Shown: positions 15,201-24,203 of the stretch, piece after piece | How positions within the stretch are numbered: the stretch's first letter is position 1 | Layout: each line of letters begins with the position of its first letter | From: DATENM01 sp045807725 | Lineage (GTDB): Bacteria > Acidobacteriota > Blastocatellia > UBA7656 | Length of the DNA: 64,000 nt | Direction of reading: 5' to 3' | NCBI GenBank assembly: GCA_045807725.1 | Contig: JBJMGV010000009.1 | Span: forward strand, 1-64,000 | Translations under genes and position numbers: made by a program | The notes under the pieces: generated by a model | What the model was told of the DNA's origin: nothing | What the model saw: the letters and a program-made list of their open reading frames with translations, nothing else | The model's database searches: none

Positions 15201-17615
15201 TTAGCCCTGCTGATTGATGATCTGCCAGATCTTTTCCGGCTTGAGCGGCATATCGATGTGGCGCACGCCGAACGGCGCGAGCGCGTCAACGACAGCATTG
15301 ACGATGGCCGGTGTTGCGCCAATCGTGCCGGCTTCGCCGACGCCTTTGACGCCCATTGGATTGACCGGCGACGGTGTCTCTGTGCGGTCGAGTTCCATAT
15401 GCGGAATCATCGCCGCCTTCGGCACGGCGTAATCCATCAGCGTGCCGGTGATGAGCTGACCCTGTTCGTCATATACCACTTCTTCATACATCGCCTGGCC
15501 GATGCTCTGCACGATGCCGCCGTGCACCTGCCCATCGACGAGCATCGGGTTGATCACCTTGCCGCAATCGTCAACGGCGACGTAGCGCAGGAACTTGACC
15601 TCGCCCGTGTCGCGGTCAACCTCAACGACAGCGATGTGCGTGCCGAAGGGGAAGGTGAAATTCGTCGGCTCGAAGAAATGCGTCGCCGATAGTCCCGGCT
15701 CAAGTCCGGGCGGAATCTCGCGCGCCAGGTGAGCGGCCAGCGCGACATCCTGAATCGTCACCTTTTTATCGTCGCCTCCGGGTTCCGGCAGCGCGCCCGC
15801 TGGAGCCTGCCCCGCCGGCAACACCGGCTCAGGCACTTCGCCTGACCTGGCAGAAGCGGCTCTGGCGGCCACTTTCGAGAACGTGCCTTCATTGAAAGCG
15901 ACGCTTGCCGCGTCTACGCCCAGCATATGCGCGGCGATCTGCTTCGCCTTCTCAAGCAACTTCTCGACGGCCAAATAGACCGCCGTGCCGCCGACTGCCG
16001 TTGCGCGACTGCCGAACGTGCCGATGCCGTATTGCACAATCGCCGTGTCGCCATGAATCACCGTGATGTCGTTGATGTCAACGCCGAGCTGGTCGGCGAC
16101 GATCTGCGCGAACGAAGTCTCTTGCCCCTGACCGTGCGGCGACGCGCCCGTGAGCACGGTGACTTTGCAGGTCGGCTCGATTCGCACCGTCGCGCTCTCC
16201 CAGCCGCCGGCGGGCATCGCCTGTGACGGGCCGAGCGCGCATATTTCGACGTAAGTCGAAACGCCGATGCCAAGCAATCGTCCCTCGTCGCGCGCCTTGC
16301 GCTGCTCTTCGCGCAAGGCTTTGTAATTTGCCATACCAAGCGCCTTATCGAGCGCGGCTTCGTAATCACCGCTGTCGTAGAACAATCCCGTCGCGGTCTT
16401 AAACGGAAACTCGTCGGGCTTCGGGAAGTTCTTGCGCCGCACCTCTACCGTGTCCATACCGAGTTCGGCGGCGACCAGATCGAGCGCGCGTTCGACGACA
16501 TAAGTCGCTTCGGGACGGCCCGCGCCGCGATACGCATCGGTCGCCACTTTGTTGGTGAAGACGCCGGTGATGTTGATTTGAATCGCAGGAATCTTGTAAC
16601 AGCCCGACAGCATCAAGCCCGTCAGCGTCGGAATGGCCGGCGTCAGCAGTTGCATATACGCGCCCATATCGGCGAGCACGTTCCAGCGCAGGCCGGTGAT
16701 TGTGCCGTCGTTGTTATAGCCGACTTCGAGCGTGCCGATCTGGCCGCGACCGTGAATCGTCGCCTGCATATTTTCGCGGCGCGTCTCGATCCACTTCACC
16801 GGCTTGGCGAGCTGCATACTGATCCAACCGAGCAAGGCTTCTTCGGCATAGATGTTGAGCTTCGAGCCGAAGCCGCCGCCGACTTCCGGGGTAATCACGC
16901 GCAGCTTGTTTTCGGGGATGCCCAGCATCAACGCGACCTGCGTGCGCATCAGGTGGGGGATTTGTGTTGAAGACCACAATGTCAGTTCCTGCTCGCCGCG
17001 CAAGTAACGCGCCTGCACGCCGCGCGGCTCCATCGCAATCGGCGCGAGCCGCTGATGCACGATGCGCTGGCTGACAACGTGGTCGGCTCCTTCAAGCGCC
17101 GCGTCAATGTCGCCTTCACCGGCGGTGAGCTTATACGCGATGTTGTCGCCATACTCTTCGTAGATGGCCGGGCCGCCGCTTGCCGCCGATTCCAGATCAA
17201 CGGCGACGGGCAGTTCTTCGTAGTCCACCATAATGAGATCAATGGCGTCGCGCGCGGCGTAGCGGTCTTTAGCGACAACGGCGGCGATGGGCTGGCCGAC
17301 GAAGACGACGTGGTCGGTGGCAAGCACTCTGTAATCAGGAATACGCAGGCCGGGTATCGCGCCGGCGCTGGCGCAAGGCACAGGGCCGACCTGTTGCGCC
17401 ACGTCTTTGCCGGTGTAGACGGCGACGACGCCGGGCGCGTGCGCCGCTTCGCTCACGTCGAGGCTGGTGATCCGCGCGTGCGCGTACATCGAGCGCAGGA
17501 ACATCACCGTGAGCGTGTCCGCGAGCTTGATGTCATCAACGTAATGGCCCAGCCCTTGAATCAGTCGCGGGTCTTCAGTGCGCTTGACGCTCTTGCCGAC
17601 GAAACGGTTTGCCAT
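15201..17615 (-). CDS. coxL: Molybdopterin-binding large subunit, form II CoxL / aldehyde oxidase-like
   Basis: This 804-aa catalytic subunit starts at ATG 17615 behind GGAGGA. It shows the molybdenum hydroxylase layout: SVKRTEDPRLIQGLGHYVDD at the N terminus, the FGSKLNIYAEEALL region, ASPHGQGQETSFAQIVADQL and the terminal MGVKGVGEAGTIGATPAIVN with the catalytic Glu. The active-site loop reads VATDAYRGAGRPEATYV. True CO dehydrogenases of form I have Cys in an AYxCSFR loop, which is absent, so this is a form II or aldehyde/heterocycle-oxidising type. A Pro/Gly-rich insert near residue 600 (EPVLPAGQAPAGALPEPGGD) is unusual. Confidence 0.92.
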   Translation of the reverse strand: MANRFVGKSVKRTEDPRLIQGLGHYVDDIKLADTLTVMFLRSMYAHARITSLDVSEAAHAPGVVAVYTGKDVAQQVGPVPCASAGAIPGLRIPDYRVLATDHVVFVGQPIAAVVAKDRYAARDAIDLIMVDYEELPVAVDLESAASGGPAIYEEYGDNIAYKLTAGEGDIDAALEGADHVVSQRIVHQRLAPIAMEPRGVQARYLRGEQELTLWSSTQIPHLMRTQVALMLGIPENKLRVITPEVGGGFGSKLNIYAEEALLGWISMQLAKPVKWIETRRENMQATIHGRGQIGTLEVGYNNDGTITGLRWNVLADMGAYMQLLTPAIPTLTGLMLSGCYKIPAIQINITGVFTNKVATDAYRGAGRPEATYVVERALDLVAAELGMDTVEVRRKNFPKPDEFPFKTATGLFYDSGDYEAALDKALGMANYKALREEQRKARDEGRLLGIGVSTYVEICALGPSQAMPAGGWESATVRIEPTCKVTVLTGASPHGQGQETSFAQIVADQLGVDINDITVIHGDTAIVQYGIGTFGSRATAVGGTAVYLAVEKLLEKAKQIAAHMLGVDAASVAFNEGTFSKVAARAASARSGEVPEPVLPAGQAPAGALPEPGGDDKKVTIQDVALAAHLAREIPPGLEPGLSATHFFEPTNFTFPFGTHIAVVEVDRDTGEVKFLRYVAVDDCGKVINPMLVDGQVHGGIVQSIGQAMYEEVVYDEQGQLITGTLMDYAVPKAAMIPHMELDRTETPSPVNPMGVKGVGEAGTIGATPAIVNAVVDALAPFGVRHIDMPLKPEKIWQIINQQG

Positions 17616-17624
17616 AAGTCCTCC

Positions 17625-17766
17625 AGGATTCAGGAGTCGGGATACAGGATACAGGATTCAGGATTCAGGATTCAGTTCAGCCGTCGAACGCGAATGGCTG
17701 CTGCTGAATCGGACTACCTGCCGATAGCAAATCTTCCTGAATCCTGTATCCTGAATCCTGTATCCT
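17625..17766. repeat. Paired inverted heptad array between coxS and coxL
   Basis: Tandem units GGATTCA, GGAGTCG and GGATACA (17625-17675) face their reverse complement TGTATCC/TGAATCC (17735-17765) across about 60 bp. The array occupies most of the 155-bp gap between two co-transcribed genes. Confidence 0.8.
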
Positions 17767-17770
17767 TTCT

Positions 17771-18262
17771 TTAATCTCCCGATGCTGCTTTCATCTTGCC
17801 GGCGGCATAGCGCACGGCCTCGACGATGTGCTGATAGCCTGTACAGCGGCAGAGATTGCCTTCGAGGCCGTGGCGAATCTCTTCGTCGCTCGGCTGCGGG
17901 TTGCGCGCCAGTATCTGCGCCGCCGCCATAATCATACCCGGCGTGCAATAGCCGCATTGCAGGCCGTGCTTCTCCCAGAAGCCTTCCTGCACAGGGTGCA
18001 GTTGACCGTTCACCGCCATGCCTTCGATGGTCGTCACCTGCGCGCCATCGGCTTGCACCGCAAGCACGGTGCAGGATTTGACCGACTGGCCATCGAGCAG
18101 CACCGTGCACGCGCCACAGATCGACGTTTCGCAGCCGACGTGCGTGCCGGTCAGCCCAAGCTCATCGCGCAGGTAATGAACGAGCAGCATGCGCGGCTCG
18201 ACTTCGTGACGCTCGGCCACGCCATTGACTGTGAGGGTGATCGCCTTCTTCATCGAAGCCAC
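17771..18262 (-). CDS. coxS: 2Fe-2S small subunit of the CO-dehydrogenase-like enzyme
   Basis: This 163-aa electron-transfer subunit contains a plant-ferredoxin-type cluster, GCETSICGACTVLLDG plus SCTVLA, and a C-terminal four-helix [2Fe-2S] domain with CGYCTPGMIMAA and CRCTGYQHIVEAV. Both clusters are complete. It starts the coxS-L-(DUF4258, YgiT-like)-M-G unit in the direction of transcription. Electrons run from the Mo centre through these clusters to FAD in CoxM. Confidence 0.93.
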   Translation of the reverse strand: MASMKKAITLTVNGVAERHEVEPRMLLVHYLRDELGLTGTHVGCETSICGACTVLLDGQSVKSCTVLAVQADGAQVTTIEGMAVNGQLHPVQEGFWEKHGLQCGYCTPGMIMAAAQILARNPQPSDEEIRHGLEGNLCRCTGYQHIVEAVRYAAGKMKAASGD

Positions 18263-18350
18263 CTCGTCTGAATGTTAATGGATGAGAAATGAAACCACGG
18301 TCTAGCTCGCTCTTTATACAACTTTGCCGGCGCAGGTGACAAGCAGAATC

Positions 18351-18442
18351 CGACGCGGCGATGGGAGACGCGGCGAGGGAAAGACAGAAGTATGAACCGC
18401 TTCTCTTTCCCCGCGTCGCCGCGTCGCCGCGTCCCCGTGTCG
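18351..18442. repeat. Paired inverted octad-type array between ribF and coxS
   Basis: GACGCGGCGATGGGAGACG and further GACGCGGC-type units at 18351-18386 face the complementary CCGCGTCG/CCGCGTCC units at 18400-18442, only 13 bp apart. The unit is about 8 bp and has the same sequence type as the array after the PP2C gene. Confidence 0.75.
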
Positions 18443-18457
18443 CTCTCTATCTCGCGC

Positions 18458-19411
18458 TCACAAGGCGAAGTGCCGGCGCACGGCGCGGCATTCAAAGTAA
18501 CGGACGGCGCGCCGGTAATCCGCTTCGATCTGCGCGCGCAAGGCGTCAACCGAATCGAAGCGGCGCTCGTCGCGCAGCCGGTGCAGGAAGCGGACGCGAA
18601 TCGTTTCGCCATAAAGCTGGCGGTCAAAGTCGAGCACATGAGCTTCAACCGTTACTTCCGGCTCACCGCCAAAGGTCGGCTTATGGCCGACGTTGGTGAT
18701 CGAGCGCCGCCACTCGCCCTCAATCAGCGTCAATGTAACATAGACCCCATTCATCGGGACGACTGTGTTGTGCGGCTTGAGGTTCGCGGTTGGGTAGTTC
18801 AACTGCGCGCCGGCGATGCGGCGGCCTTCGAGGACGCGGCTCTCGATGCCGTAAGGACGACCGAGCATGCGCCGCGCCAGGTTCGTGCGCCCGGCGGTGA
18901 GCAAGCGGCGAATTATCGTCGAGCTGATGCGATGGTGGCGAAGACGAATCTCCGGCACTTCTTCGGCAACGCGGCCCAGTTCGTCGGCCACTTCGCGCAG
19001 CAAGCCGAAGTGACCTTCGCGGTTGTGGCCGAAGGCGAAGCCCTGACCGAGGTAGACTTCGCGCGCGTCCAACCGCCCGAAGATCAGCCGGCGCAGAAAG
19101 TCTGTGGCGCTGACGGCGGCCAGTTCCGGCGTGAAGCGCAACACGACGCACTGGTCAATGCCGAGCCGCTCCATGCCTTCCATCTTCTGCTCGAATGTTT
19201 GCAGTAGAGGCGGCGCGGTCTGCGGGCGCAACACGGCGCGCGGGTGCGGGTCAAAGGTGACGACCGTCGCCGGCAGGTCGAGCAATCGCGCTCGCTTGAC
19301 GACGCGGGCCATAATCTCTTGATGGCCGAGGTGCAGGCCGTCGAACACGCCGAAGGTCAGCACGCTGGGCGCGCTGATCTGCGAGTCGTCGGGGTCGCTG
19401 AAGATGTTCAT
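18458..19411 (-). CDS. ribF: Bifunctional riboflavin kinase/FAD synthetase
   Basis: This 317-aa enzyme converts riboflavin to FMN and then FAD. The N-terminal nucleotidyltransferase half shows LTFGVFDGLHLGHQEIMARV and VVTFDPHPRAVLRP; YLGQGFAFGHNREG and ISSTIIRRLL follow. The C-terminal kinase half shows GRPYGIESRVLEGRRIAG, YPTANLKP, NGVYVTL and TNVGHKPTFGG. Length and order are standard. FAD made here would serve the CoxM and GMC flavoproteins encoded nearby, though nothing shows co-regulation. Confidence 0.95.
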   Translation of the reverse strand: MNIFSDPDDSQISAPSVLTFGVFDGLHLGHQEIMARVVKRARLLDLPATVVTFDPHPRAVLRPQTAPPLLQTFEQKMEGMERLGIDQCVVLRFTPELAAVSATDFLRRLIFGRLDAREVYLGQGFAFGHNREGHFGLLREVADELGRVAEEVPEIRLRHHRISSTIIRRLLTAGRTNLARRMLGRPYGIESRVLEGRRIAGAQLNYPTANLKPHNTVVPMNGVYVTLTLIEGEWRRSITNVGHKPTFGGEPEVTVEAHVLDFDRQLYGETIRVRFLHRLRDERRFDSVDALRAQIEADYRRAVRYFECRAVRRHFAL

Positions 19412-19423
19412 AACAACATAGTC

Positions 19424-19526
19424 AGAAGCGATGAATGATGAATGATGAATGATGAACTGCCGAAGCTAGCGCTCATTGTCAATGGGACTTGTCTCTTGAA
19501 TTCATCATTCATCATTCATCGCTTCT
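19424..19526. repeat. Paired inverted heptad array with 26-bp perfect arms
   Basis: AGAAGC followed by GATGAAT-type heptads (19424-19457) is matched perfectly over 26 bp by the reverse complement at 19501-19526. The right arm extends into the downstream gene and encodes the last residues of the MBL protein (EAMNDE) and its stop codon. Confidence 0.88.
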
Positions 19527-20269
19527 ATGATCTGCCCGTCGTAAGCAATCTCGACGCCTGCGGGCAGGTGCGCGCTAGTCGGCGCGTGCCGTATGTCGTG
19601 CGAGATGTGCGTCAGCAGCGCGCGGCGCGGGCGCAACCGTTCAATGTAGCCGAGCGCCTGGTCTAACGTCATGTGCGTCGGGTGTTTCTTGAAACGCAGC
19701 GCATCTATCACCAGCACGTCGAGGCCGGCCAATCGGTCACATGTCTCATCGGGGATCAGATTGCAATCGGTCAGGTAAGCGAACCCGCCTATGCGAAAGG
19801 CTGTCACCGCCAACTGGCCGTGCATCACGACGAGCGGCTCAACGCGCAGGCCGAACAACTCGAAGTCGCCTTCGATCAGGTGAGGGATGATGCGCGGGAC
19901 GCCGGGGTACTGCGCCGGCTCGAAGGCGTAAGCATAGATGCGGCGCAAGCCCTGCCACGTTTCGTCGGTTGCATAGACCGGAATCGCGCCGTGCCGGAAC
20001 ATCAAAGGGCGCGCATCGTCCAATCCGAAACAATGATCGGCATGGGCATGCGTGAAAAGAATGGCGTCGAGCTTCTTTAGACCGACGCGCAATGCCTGTT
20101 GACGGAAATCGGTCGATGCGTCGATGAGCAGATGATGACCCTCGTGTTCGACGAGCACGGAAGTGCGCAGCCGATTGTCGCGCGGATCATCCGACAAACA
20201 GGTCTCGCACTCGCAGCCGAGCGCGGGCACGCCAACCGACGTGCCTGTGCCGAGGAATGTAATCCTCAT
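19505..20269 (-). CDS. MBL-fold metallo-hydrolase, PhnP-like
   Basis: This 254-aa protein begins MRITFLGTGTSVGVPALGCE, with CECETC near the start and the metal-binding motif FTHAHADHCFGLDD (HxHxDH). A later His is in LVVMHGQLAV or LTHISHDIRH. This layout is that of PhnP-type phosphodiesterases and related small-molecule MBL enzymes. No phosphonate genes are nearby, so the substrate is open. The start overlaps the upstream DUF1844 stop by 4 bp (ATGA), indicating coupled translation. The C terminus is encoded by a heptad-repeat arm. Confidence 0.85.
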   Translation of the reverse strand: MRITFLGTGTSVGVPALGCECETCLSDDPRDNRLRTSVLVEHEGHHLLIDASTDFRQQALRVGLKKLDAILFTHAHADHCFGLDDARPLMFRHGAIPVYATDETWQGLRRIYAYAFEPAQYPGVPRIIPHLIEGDFELFGLRVEPLVVMHGQLAVTAFRIGGFAYLTDCNLIPDETCDRLAGLDVLVIDALRFKKHPTHMTLDQALGYIERLRPRRALLTHISHDIRHAPTSAHLPAGVEIAYDGQIIEAMNDE

Positions 20270-20907
20270 CGCTTTTTCGACGCCGCGACGAACTGCATGC
20301 GCAAGTAGGCGAGAACGTTTTCGAGCACGCTCGCCTCTTCGTCGGTGAGGTGGCCTTGCGTCTTCTGGTCGAGCATGCCGAGCATATCGATCCAGTGGCG
20401 CGCGGCTTCGAGATCAACCGGCGTGCGCCCGCCATCGGGTGTCTGCGCCATACCGAGATTCATCGCCGCTTCGGCAGCGAACATATCGATGAGCGCGAGA
20501 AAAGAGGCTTCGGGCAGGTGCGGTGACTGCGGCCCGCGCGTCTGGTTGTAAGCCTGCTCGGCGGCGCTGGCAGCGGCCTTCGCCTGCGCGGCGCGTGCGT
20601 CGTCGGCGGTCGGCGCGGCGCGCGGCTGAGCGCGAGGCGGTTCTGGCGGAGCTTCGGTAGGCGGCGCGCTCACGGGCGGCGCTTCGGCTTCGCGGCGGCG
20701 CGCGGCGTCGCCGGGAAACGAGACAACGTTATCGCTGGCCGGTTCGGGCGCGGCCACAGGCGGCGCGCTCGCGGGCGGCGCGGTATCAAGGGGCGTGGCG
20801 TCGGCGGGCGCGGCCTCCGGCTCGTCGGCGAAGTCGCGCGGCGTGCCGTCGGGGTTGAACTTTCGCCGGTCTGTGACGCGGAAAGCACTATCTTTTTCTT
20901 CAGCCAT
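20266..20907 (-). CDS. DUF1844 domain protein with a long Pro/Ala-rich N-terminal region
   Basis: The start at 20907 gives MAEEKDSAFRVTDRRKFNPD, preceded by GAGAGA; the longer frame to 20937 lacks support. Residues 20-120 are low-complexity Pro/Ala. The C-terminal 90 residues (LPEASFLALIDMFAAEAAMN, GRTPVDLEAARHWIDMLGML, GHLTDEEASVLENVLAYLRM) match DUF1844, a small helical domain of unknown function common in Acidobacteriota and Deltaproteobacteria. It is translationally coupled to the MBL hydrolase. Confidence 0.82.
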   Translation of the reverse strand: MAEEKDSAFRVTDRRKFNPDGTPRDFADEPEAAPADATPLDTAPPASAPPVAAPEPASDNVVSFPGDAARRREAEAPPVSAPPTEAPPEPPRAQPRAAPTADDARAAQAKAAASAAEQAYNQTRGPQSPHLPEASFLALIDMFAAEAAMNLGMAQTPDGGRTPVDLEAARHWIDMLGMLDQKTQGHLTDEEASVLENVLAYLRMQFVAASKKR

Positions 20908-21246
20908 AATCTCTCTTTCAGACGGACAAGAATTCAACAGTCATTCGAGATCAGCCATGCTAACAAAGGCGAACGGCAAATGGCAAAACAAGAAGAAGCA
21001 ACCACAGATGAACACAAAGAGAGAAGCAGTTTTGTGTAGTGCCGCGAAGCGGCACAAAGAAGGTAGCCAGAGGTGAAACCTCTGGAACCGGGCGGCATCC
21101 ATCTCCCGCGTTGAAGACGCGGCAGACGTTCTGGCGCTCCTTCAGAGCGCAAATGCTTTTGCCGCTCTACCAGAGGTTTCACCTCTGGCTACCTTCTTGC
21201 CGCGCCTTCGGCGCAAAGGCCTAAGTTCAAACCACCCGCTTAGTAT
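20908..21246. repeat. Intergenic hairpin cluster with a 29-bp perfect inverted repeat
   Basis: 21057-21085 and 21170-21198 are perfect 29-bp inverted copies. Each half is itself a small hairpin (CCAGAGGT-TTC-ACCTCTGG). Between them lie further hairpins: CGCG-TTGAAGA-CGCG near 21108 and GCGCTC-CTTCA-GAGCGC near 21134. No gene is supported here. Confidence 0.8.
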
Positions 21247-22170
21247 TCATCGTTCATCGTTTCCAAAGAGAAAGTCGGACAGGTCGGCATCATAACGCTC
21301 AGCGTCGCGCTCGCCTTGTGCGACGATATCGAAGATCAGGTCGGGATGCGTGTAATCCCACGCCTTCAACGGCAACGGTTGGGCAGGGCTGATGATTAAG
21401 CGGCGGCCTTGCCTGCTGACCGAAATGTCGGCGTGCGGCTGCGTCAATAAAATAACGTTGCGCGCCACGCCCGCCGCGCCTTCTGTGAGAAAGGCTGGCG
21501 CATTATCGATCAAGCCGCCATCAAGCAATCGGCGGCCAGAGAACGCGCCGACCGATGTGAACGGCGGCGTCGCCGACGAAGCGATAATCAGGTCAACCAG
21601 CTCAGCCGGCTCGCGGCAGTCGCGCGCGTCGAACACGGCGGCAGTCAGTCCGACCTTGCGCCCGAAATTAAAATCGAGCGGTCGCTTGCGCAGCCTTCGC
21701 TCCACACGGTAAGCGCAGAGGCCGAGCAAGCCTGCCAGCATTGCCGGCATCCGTGCGGAGAACGCAGTGGCGAGAATGAAGATTGGAAAGGGCTGTGAGC
21801 GTATGCGCTCGAACCCGCCTTCGCTAAAGGCGTTGAGCAAGAGGTCGCGGTAGATGGTTTCGTGCTGGGTCGGGCGCTGCCCCGCGAGCAGCCGCCGCCA
21901 GTCGAAGTTTCGGGTCACGTCGCGGCTGCGCGTCTTCCAGAGTTCGGCCACCTCGGCTTCGCGCCGGCTCAACATCAGCGCAGCGACGCAGGCCCCGGCG
22001 CTGACGGCGCTCAAGGCGGCCAGGCGCGGCAGCAATTGCTCGCGCCAGCGGTTCATCACGCCCAGTTGATAAAACGAACACGTGCCGCCGCCGGCGAACG
22101 TAAGGCCGAGATTACGGCTGGCTGTCGCTTCCGATTGAGCCGCGCGCTCTCGCTTCAACCTGTCGCCCAT
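21247..22170 (-). CDS. Patatin-like phospholipase
   Basis: This 307-aa protein has the patatin layout: oxyanion-hole glycines in NLGLTFAGGGTCSFYQLGVM, the Ser nucleophile in LSAVSAGACVAALML and the Asp in RRLLDGGLIDNAPAF (DGG). Patatins hydrolyse acyl chains from phospholipids or galactolipids through a Ser-Asp dyad. The gene starts 38 bp after the GMC oxidoreductase on the same strand, so it is probably the last gene of the five-gene operon. No signal peptide is seen. Confidence 0.85.
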   Translation of the reverse strand: MGDRLKRERAAQSEATASRNLGLTFAGGGTCSFYQLGVMNRWREQLLPRLAALSAVSAGACVAALMLSRREAEVAELWKTRSRDVTRNFDWRRLLAGQRPTQHETIYRDLLLNAFSEGGFERIRSQPFPIFILATAFSARMPAMLAGLLGLCAYRVERRLRKRPLDFNFGRKVGLTAAVFDARDCREPAELVDLIIASSATPPFTSVGAFSGRRLLDGGLIDNAPAFLTEGAAGVARNVILLTQPHADISVSRQGRRLIISPAQPLPLKAWDYTHPDLIFDIVAQGERDAERYDADLSDFLFGNDER

Positions 22171-22208
22171 CGCAGTCGGCCTTGCCCCCTGATGCTCTTG
22201 CTTGATCG

Positions 22209-24134
22209 TTATGCGCCGGCGTCTTCCTGAATCACGTCGGACGCCTTTTCGCTGATCATATAAATCGCCGTGACGATAAAGTAACCGGGTATCTTCGGGA
22301 AGACTGATGCGTCAACGACGCGCAAGCCCGTTGTGCCGCGCACCCGGAAGCGGCTGTCGAGCACGGCCAGTTTATCATCGTCAGCGCCGATCTTACAGGT
22401 GCACGAAGCGTGATGGCCCCAGGCTTGGTTGCGTATGAACTTGCGCAGCTTGTTGTCGTTCTTGAACTCATCGCCGGGGACTTCTTCGCGTTTAATCACG
22501 CCCCATTCCCGCAAGCGGTCGTTGATCTCGCGGGCGAGCTTGATGCCGCTGACCACCGCCTCAAGGTCGGGATCATCATCGCGCTGGCCGTCGCCGAAGT
22601 ACTGAAAGTTGATCCACGGCGTGTCCCACGGATTGGCCGAAGCCAGTTCTACATATCCCCTGTTCTGCGTGCGCGCCTTGAGGATGGCCCACGTGAACTT
22701 GGTGTGTACGCGCTCGGCCTCTTTCGAGTAGCCGCGATAGTAGCCCTTGAAGAAACTGGGCAGGCCGAAGATGTAGAGGTCGGGGTTGGGCAAGTCTTTC
22801 CTCGAACGCTTGATGATGCCGACGAGCGCGCCGTTGGTGGAGTAGACGCCGGTGCCGTCTTTTTCCCATTGCTTCAAATAATTATCGAGATCGTCGGGCG
22901 AAAACTTCGCGCCATCAATCAACTGGAACGGCTTGGCGAATTCCGAGATGACGCCGACCTCATAACGATCCTGAAGGTTCTGGCCGACGCCCGGCAATTC
23001 AACGACAACGGGGATGTTGAACTTTTCGAGTTGCTCCGACGGCCCCACGCCGGAGAGCATCAGCAGTTGTGGACTGTTGAACGCGCCGCCGGCGATGATC
23101 ACTTCGCGGCGCACACGCACCTGCTCACGCGGCAGCGTCGAAGGGTCGCCGCCGGCGGCTTCGTCGGCCTTGTAGACGTGCGCTTGATTGATGTATTCGA
23201 CGCCGACGGCCCGCGTCCCTTCAAAGAGAATCCGCGTGACGAGCGCGTGCTTCTGAATCGTCAGGTTATCAGGAAACTCTTGCTGCACGCTCAGCAGGTA
23301 TTCGCGCGGGCCGTTGCGTTTGCCGTTGGCCACCGCCAGCGGCGTGAAGACCATGCCTTCGGGGCTGTCGCCACTGTAACGGCTGTCGTTGGGATCAAAC
23401 CCGGTTTGCAAACCAACCAGCGGGTTGCCGATGTGATCGCGCAAAACATCTTTGGCGGCTCTCAACAACAGGATGACCAGCTCAGGGTCTTTCAGCACGA
23501 GCTTCGGGTCGGCCTCCGAAGTCTTCAGCCAGCCGTCGAAGCCGTGACCGTGCGTGTGGTCGCGCCAGTCTTCGTCGGCGCGGCCTTCGATGACATTGAT
23601 GATGTGGTGCAGGTAACTCCTCGCCCTATCCACTCCCGCTTCCACGTCGGCTTTCACGCTGCCCGGCCTCGGCACGTACTGGCAGTTTTCGAGGCGCGTG
23701 AAGTAAGGCCGCATATTTTCGCCGCGCCACGAATCGTCGCCGGTGATGGCGGCGATCTCGTCCCAGTCGCTGTCCTGCGGCACGACCGTGATCATCGCAT
23801 TATGCGCCGTGCAGCCGCCGAGCGCGCCGGCGCGCGGATACCAGACCGTCGCTTTGCCATCAATCTCGTATAGCGCCTTCTCGTCTTTGCGCTGCTGCGT
23901 CTCGTCCGTGTAGTGACGCACAAAATAATTCCACGCGCAGGGCGGGTATTCGGTCGAGTCGCCGTGAAAGATCGGCACCTCGTACATCAGGCGGCCCGTC
24001 TCATTCTCAGAGCAAGGATCGCCGCCGGCTTCCATCACCAGCACCTTGAATCCCGCCTTGGCCAGGTTAGCGGCGAGCGGCCCGCCGCCCGCGCCCGAAC
24101 CGACAACCACATAATCGTAATCTGTAACGCTCAT
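22209..24134 (-). CDS. GMC-family FAD-dependent oxidoreductase
   Basis: This 641-aa flavoenzyme starts at ATG 24134 behind GAGGAA. The dinucleotide-binding motif is DYDYVVVGSGAGGGPLAANL followed by VLVMEAGGD. GMC signature elements are WYPRAGALGGCTAHNAM and IIAGGAFNSPQLLMLSGVGP. The catalytic His lies in WGHHASCTCKIG. The second catalytic position, usually His or Asn, appears to be occupied by Val in PGYFIVTAIYMISEKASD, judged by eye. GMC enzymes oxidise alcohols, sugars or sterols. The upstream lipoprotein cytochrome c is a plausible electron acceptor. No export signal is visible. Confidence 0.9.
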   Translation of the reverse strand: MSVTDYDYVVVGSGAGGGPLAANLAKAGFKVLVMEAGGDPCSENETGRLMYEVPIFHGDSTEYPPCAWNYFVRHYTDETQQRKDEKALYEIDGKATVWYPRAGALGGCTAHNAMITVVPQDSDWDEIAAITGDDSWRGENMRPYFTRLENCQYVPRPGSVKADVEAGVDRARSYLHHIINVIEGRADEDWRDHTHGHGFDGWLKTSEADPKLVLKDPELVILLLRAAKDVLRDHIGNPLVGLQTGFDPNDSRYSGDSPEGMVFTPLAVANGKRNGPREYLLSVQQEFPDNLTIQKHALVTRILFEGTRAVGVEYINQAHVYKADEAAGGDPSTLPREQVRVRREVIIAGGAFNSPQLLMLSGVGPSEQLEKFNIPVVVELPGVGQNLQDRYEVGVISEFAKPFQLIDGAKFSPDDLDNYLKQWEKDGTGVYSTNGALVGIIKRSRKDLPNPDLYIFGLPSFFKGYYRGYSKEAERVHTKFTWAILKARTQNRGYVELASANPWDTPWINFQYFGDGQRDDDPDLEAVVSGIKLAREINDRLREWGVIKREEVPGDEFKNDNKLRKFIRNQAWGHHASCTCKIGADDDKLAVLDSRFRVRGTTGLRVVDASVFPKIPGYFIVTAIYMISEKASDVIQEDAGA

Positions 24135-24203
24135 AACATTCCTCATCAATCAAAGCGCCAAAGCGCGGCTGCCGCTCAAGCGGACGGCAGCCGCGCCGCG
24201 CGT

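Noticed and set aside
15201..17615. True aerobic CO dehydrogenase (form I)
   Set aside because: The active-site loop is AYRGAGR rather than the Cys-containing AYxCSFR.
22410..23873. Long plus-strand frame opposite the GMC gene
   Set aside because: Antisense shadow without motifs or ribosome-binding site.
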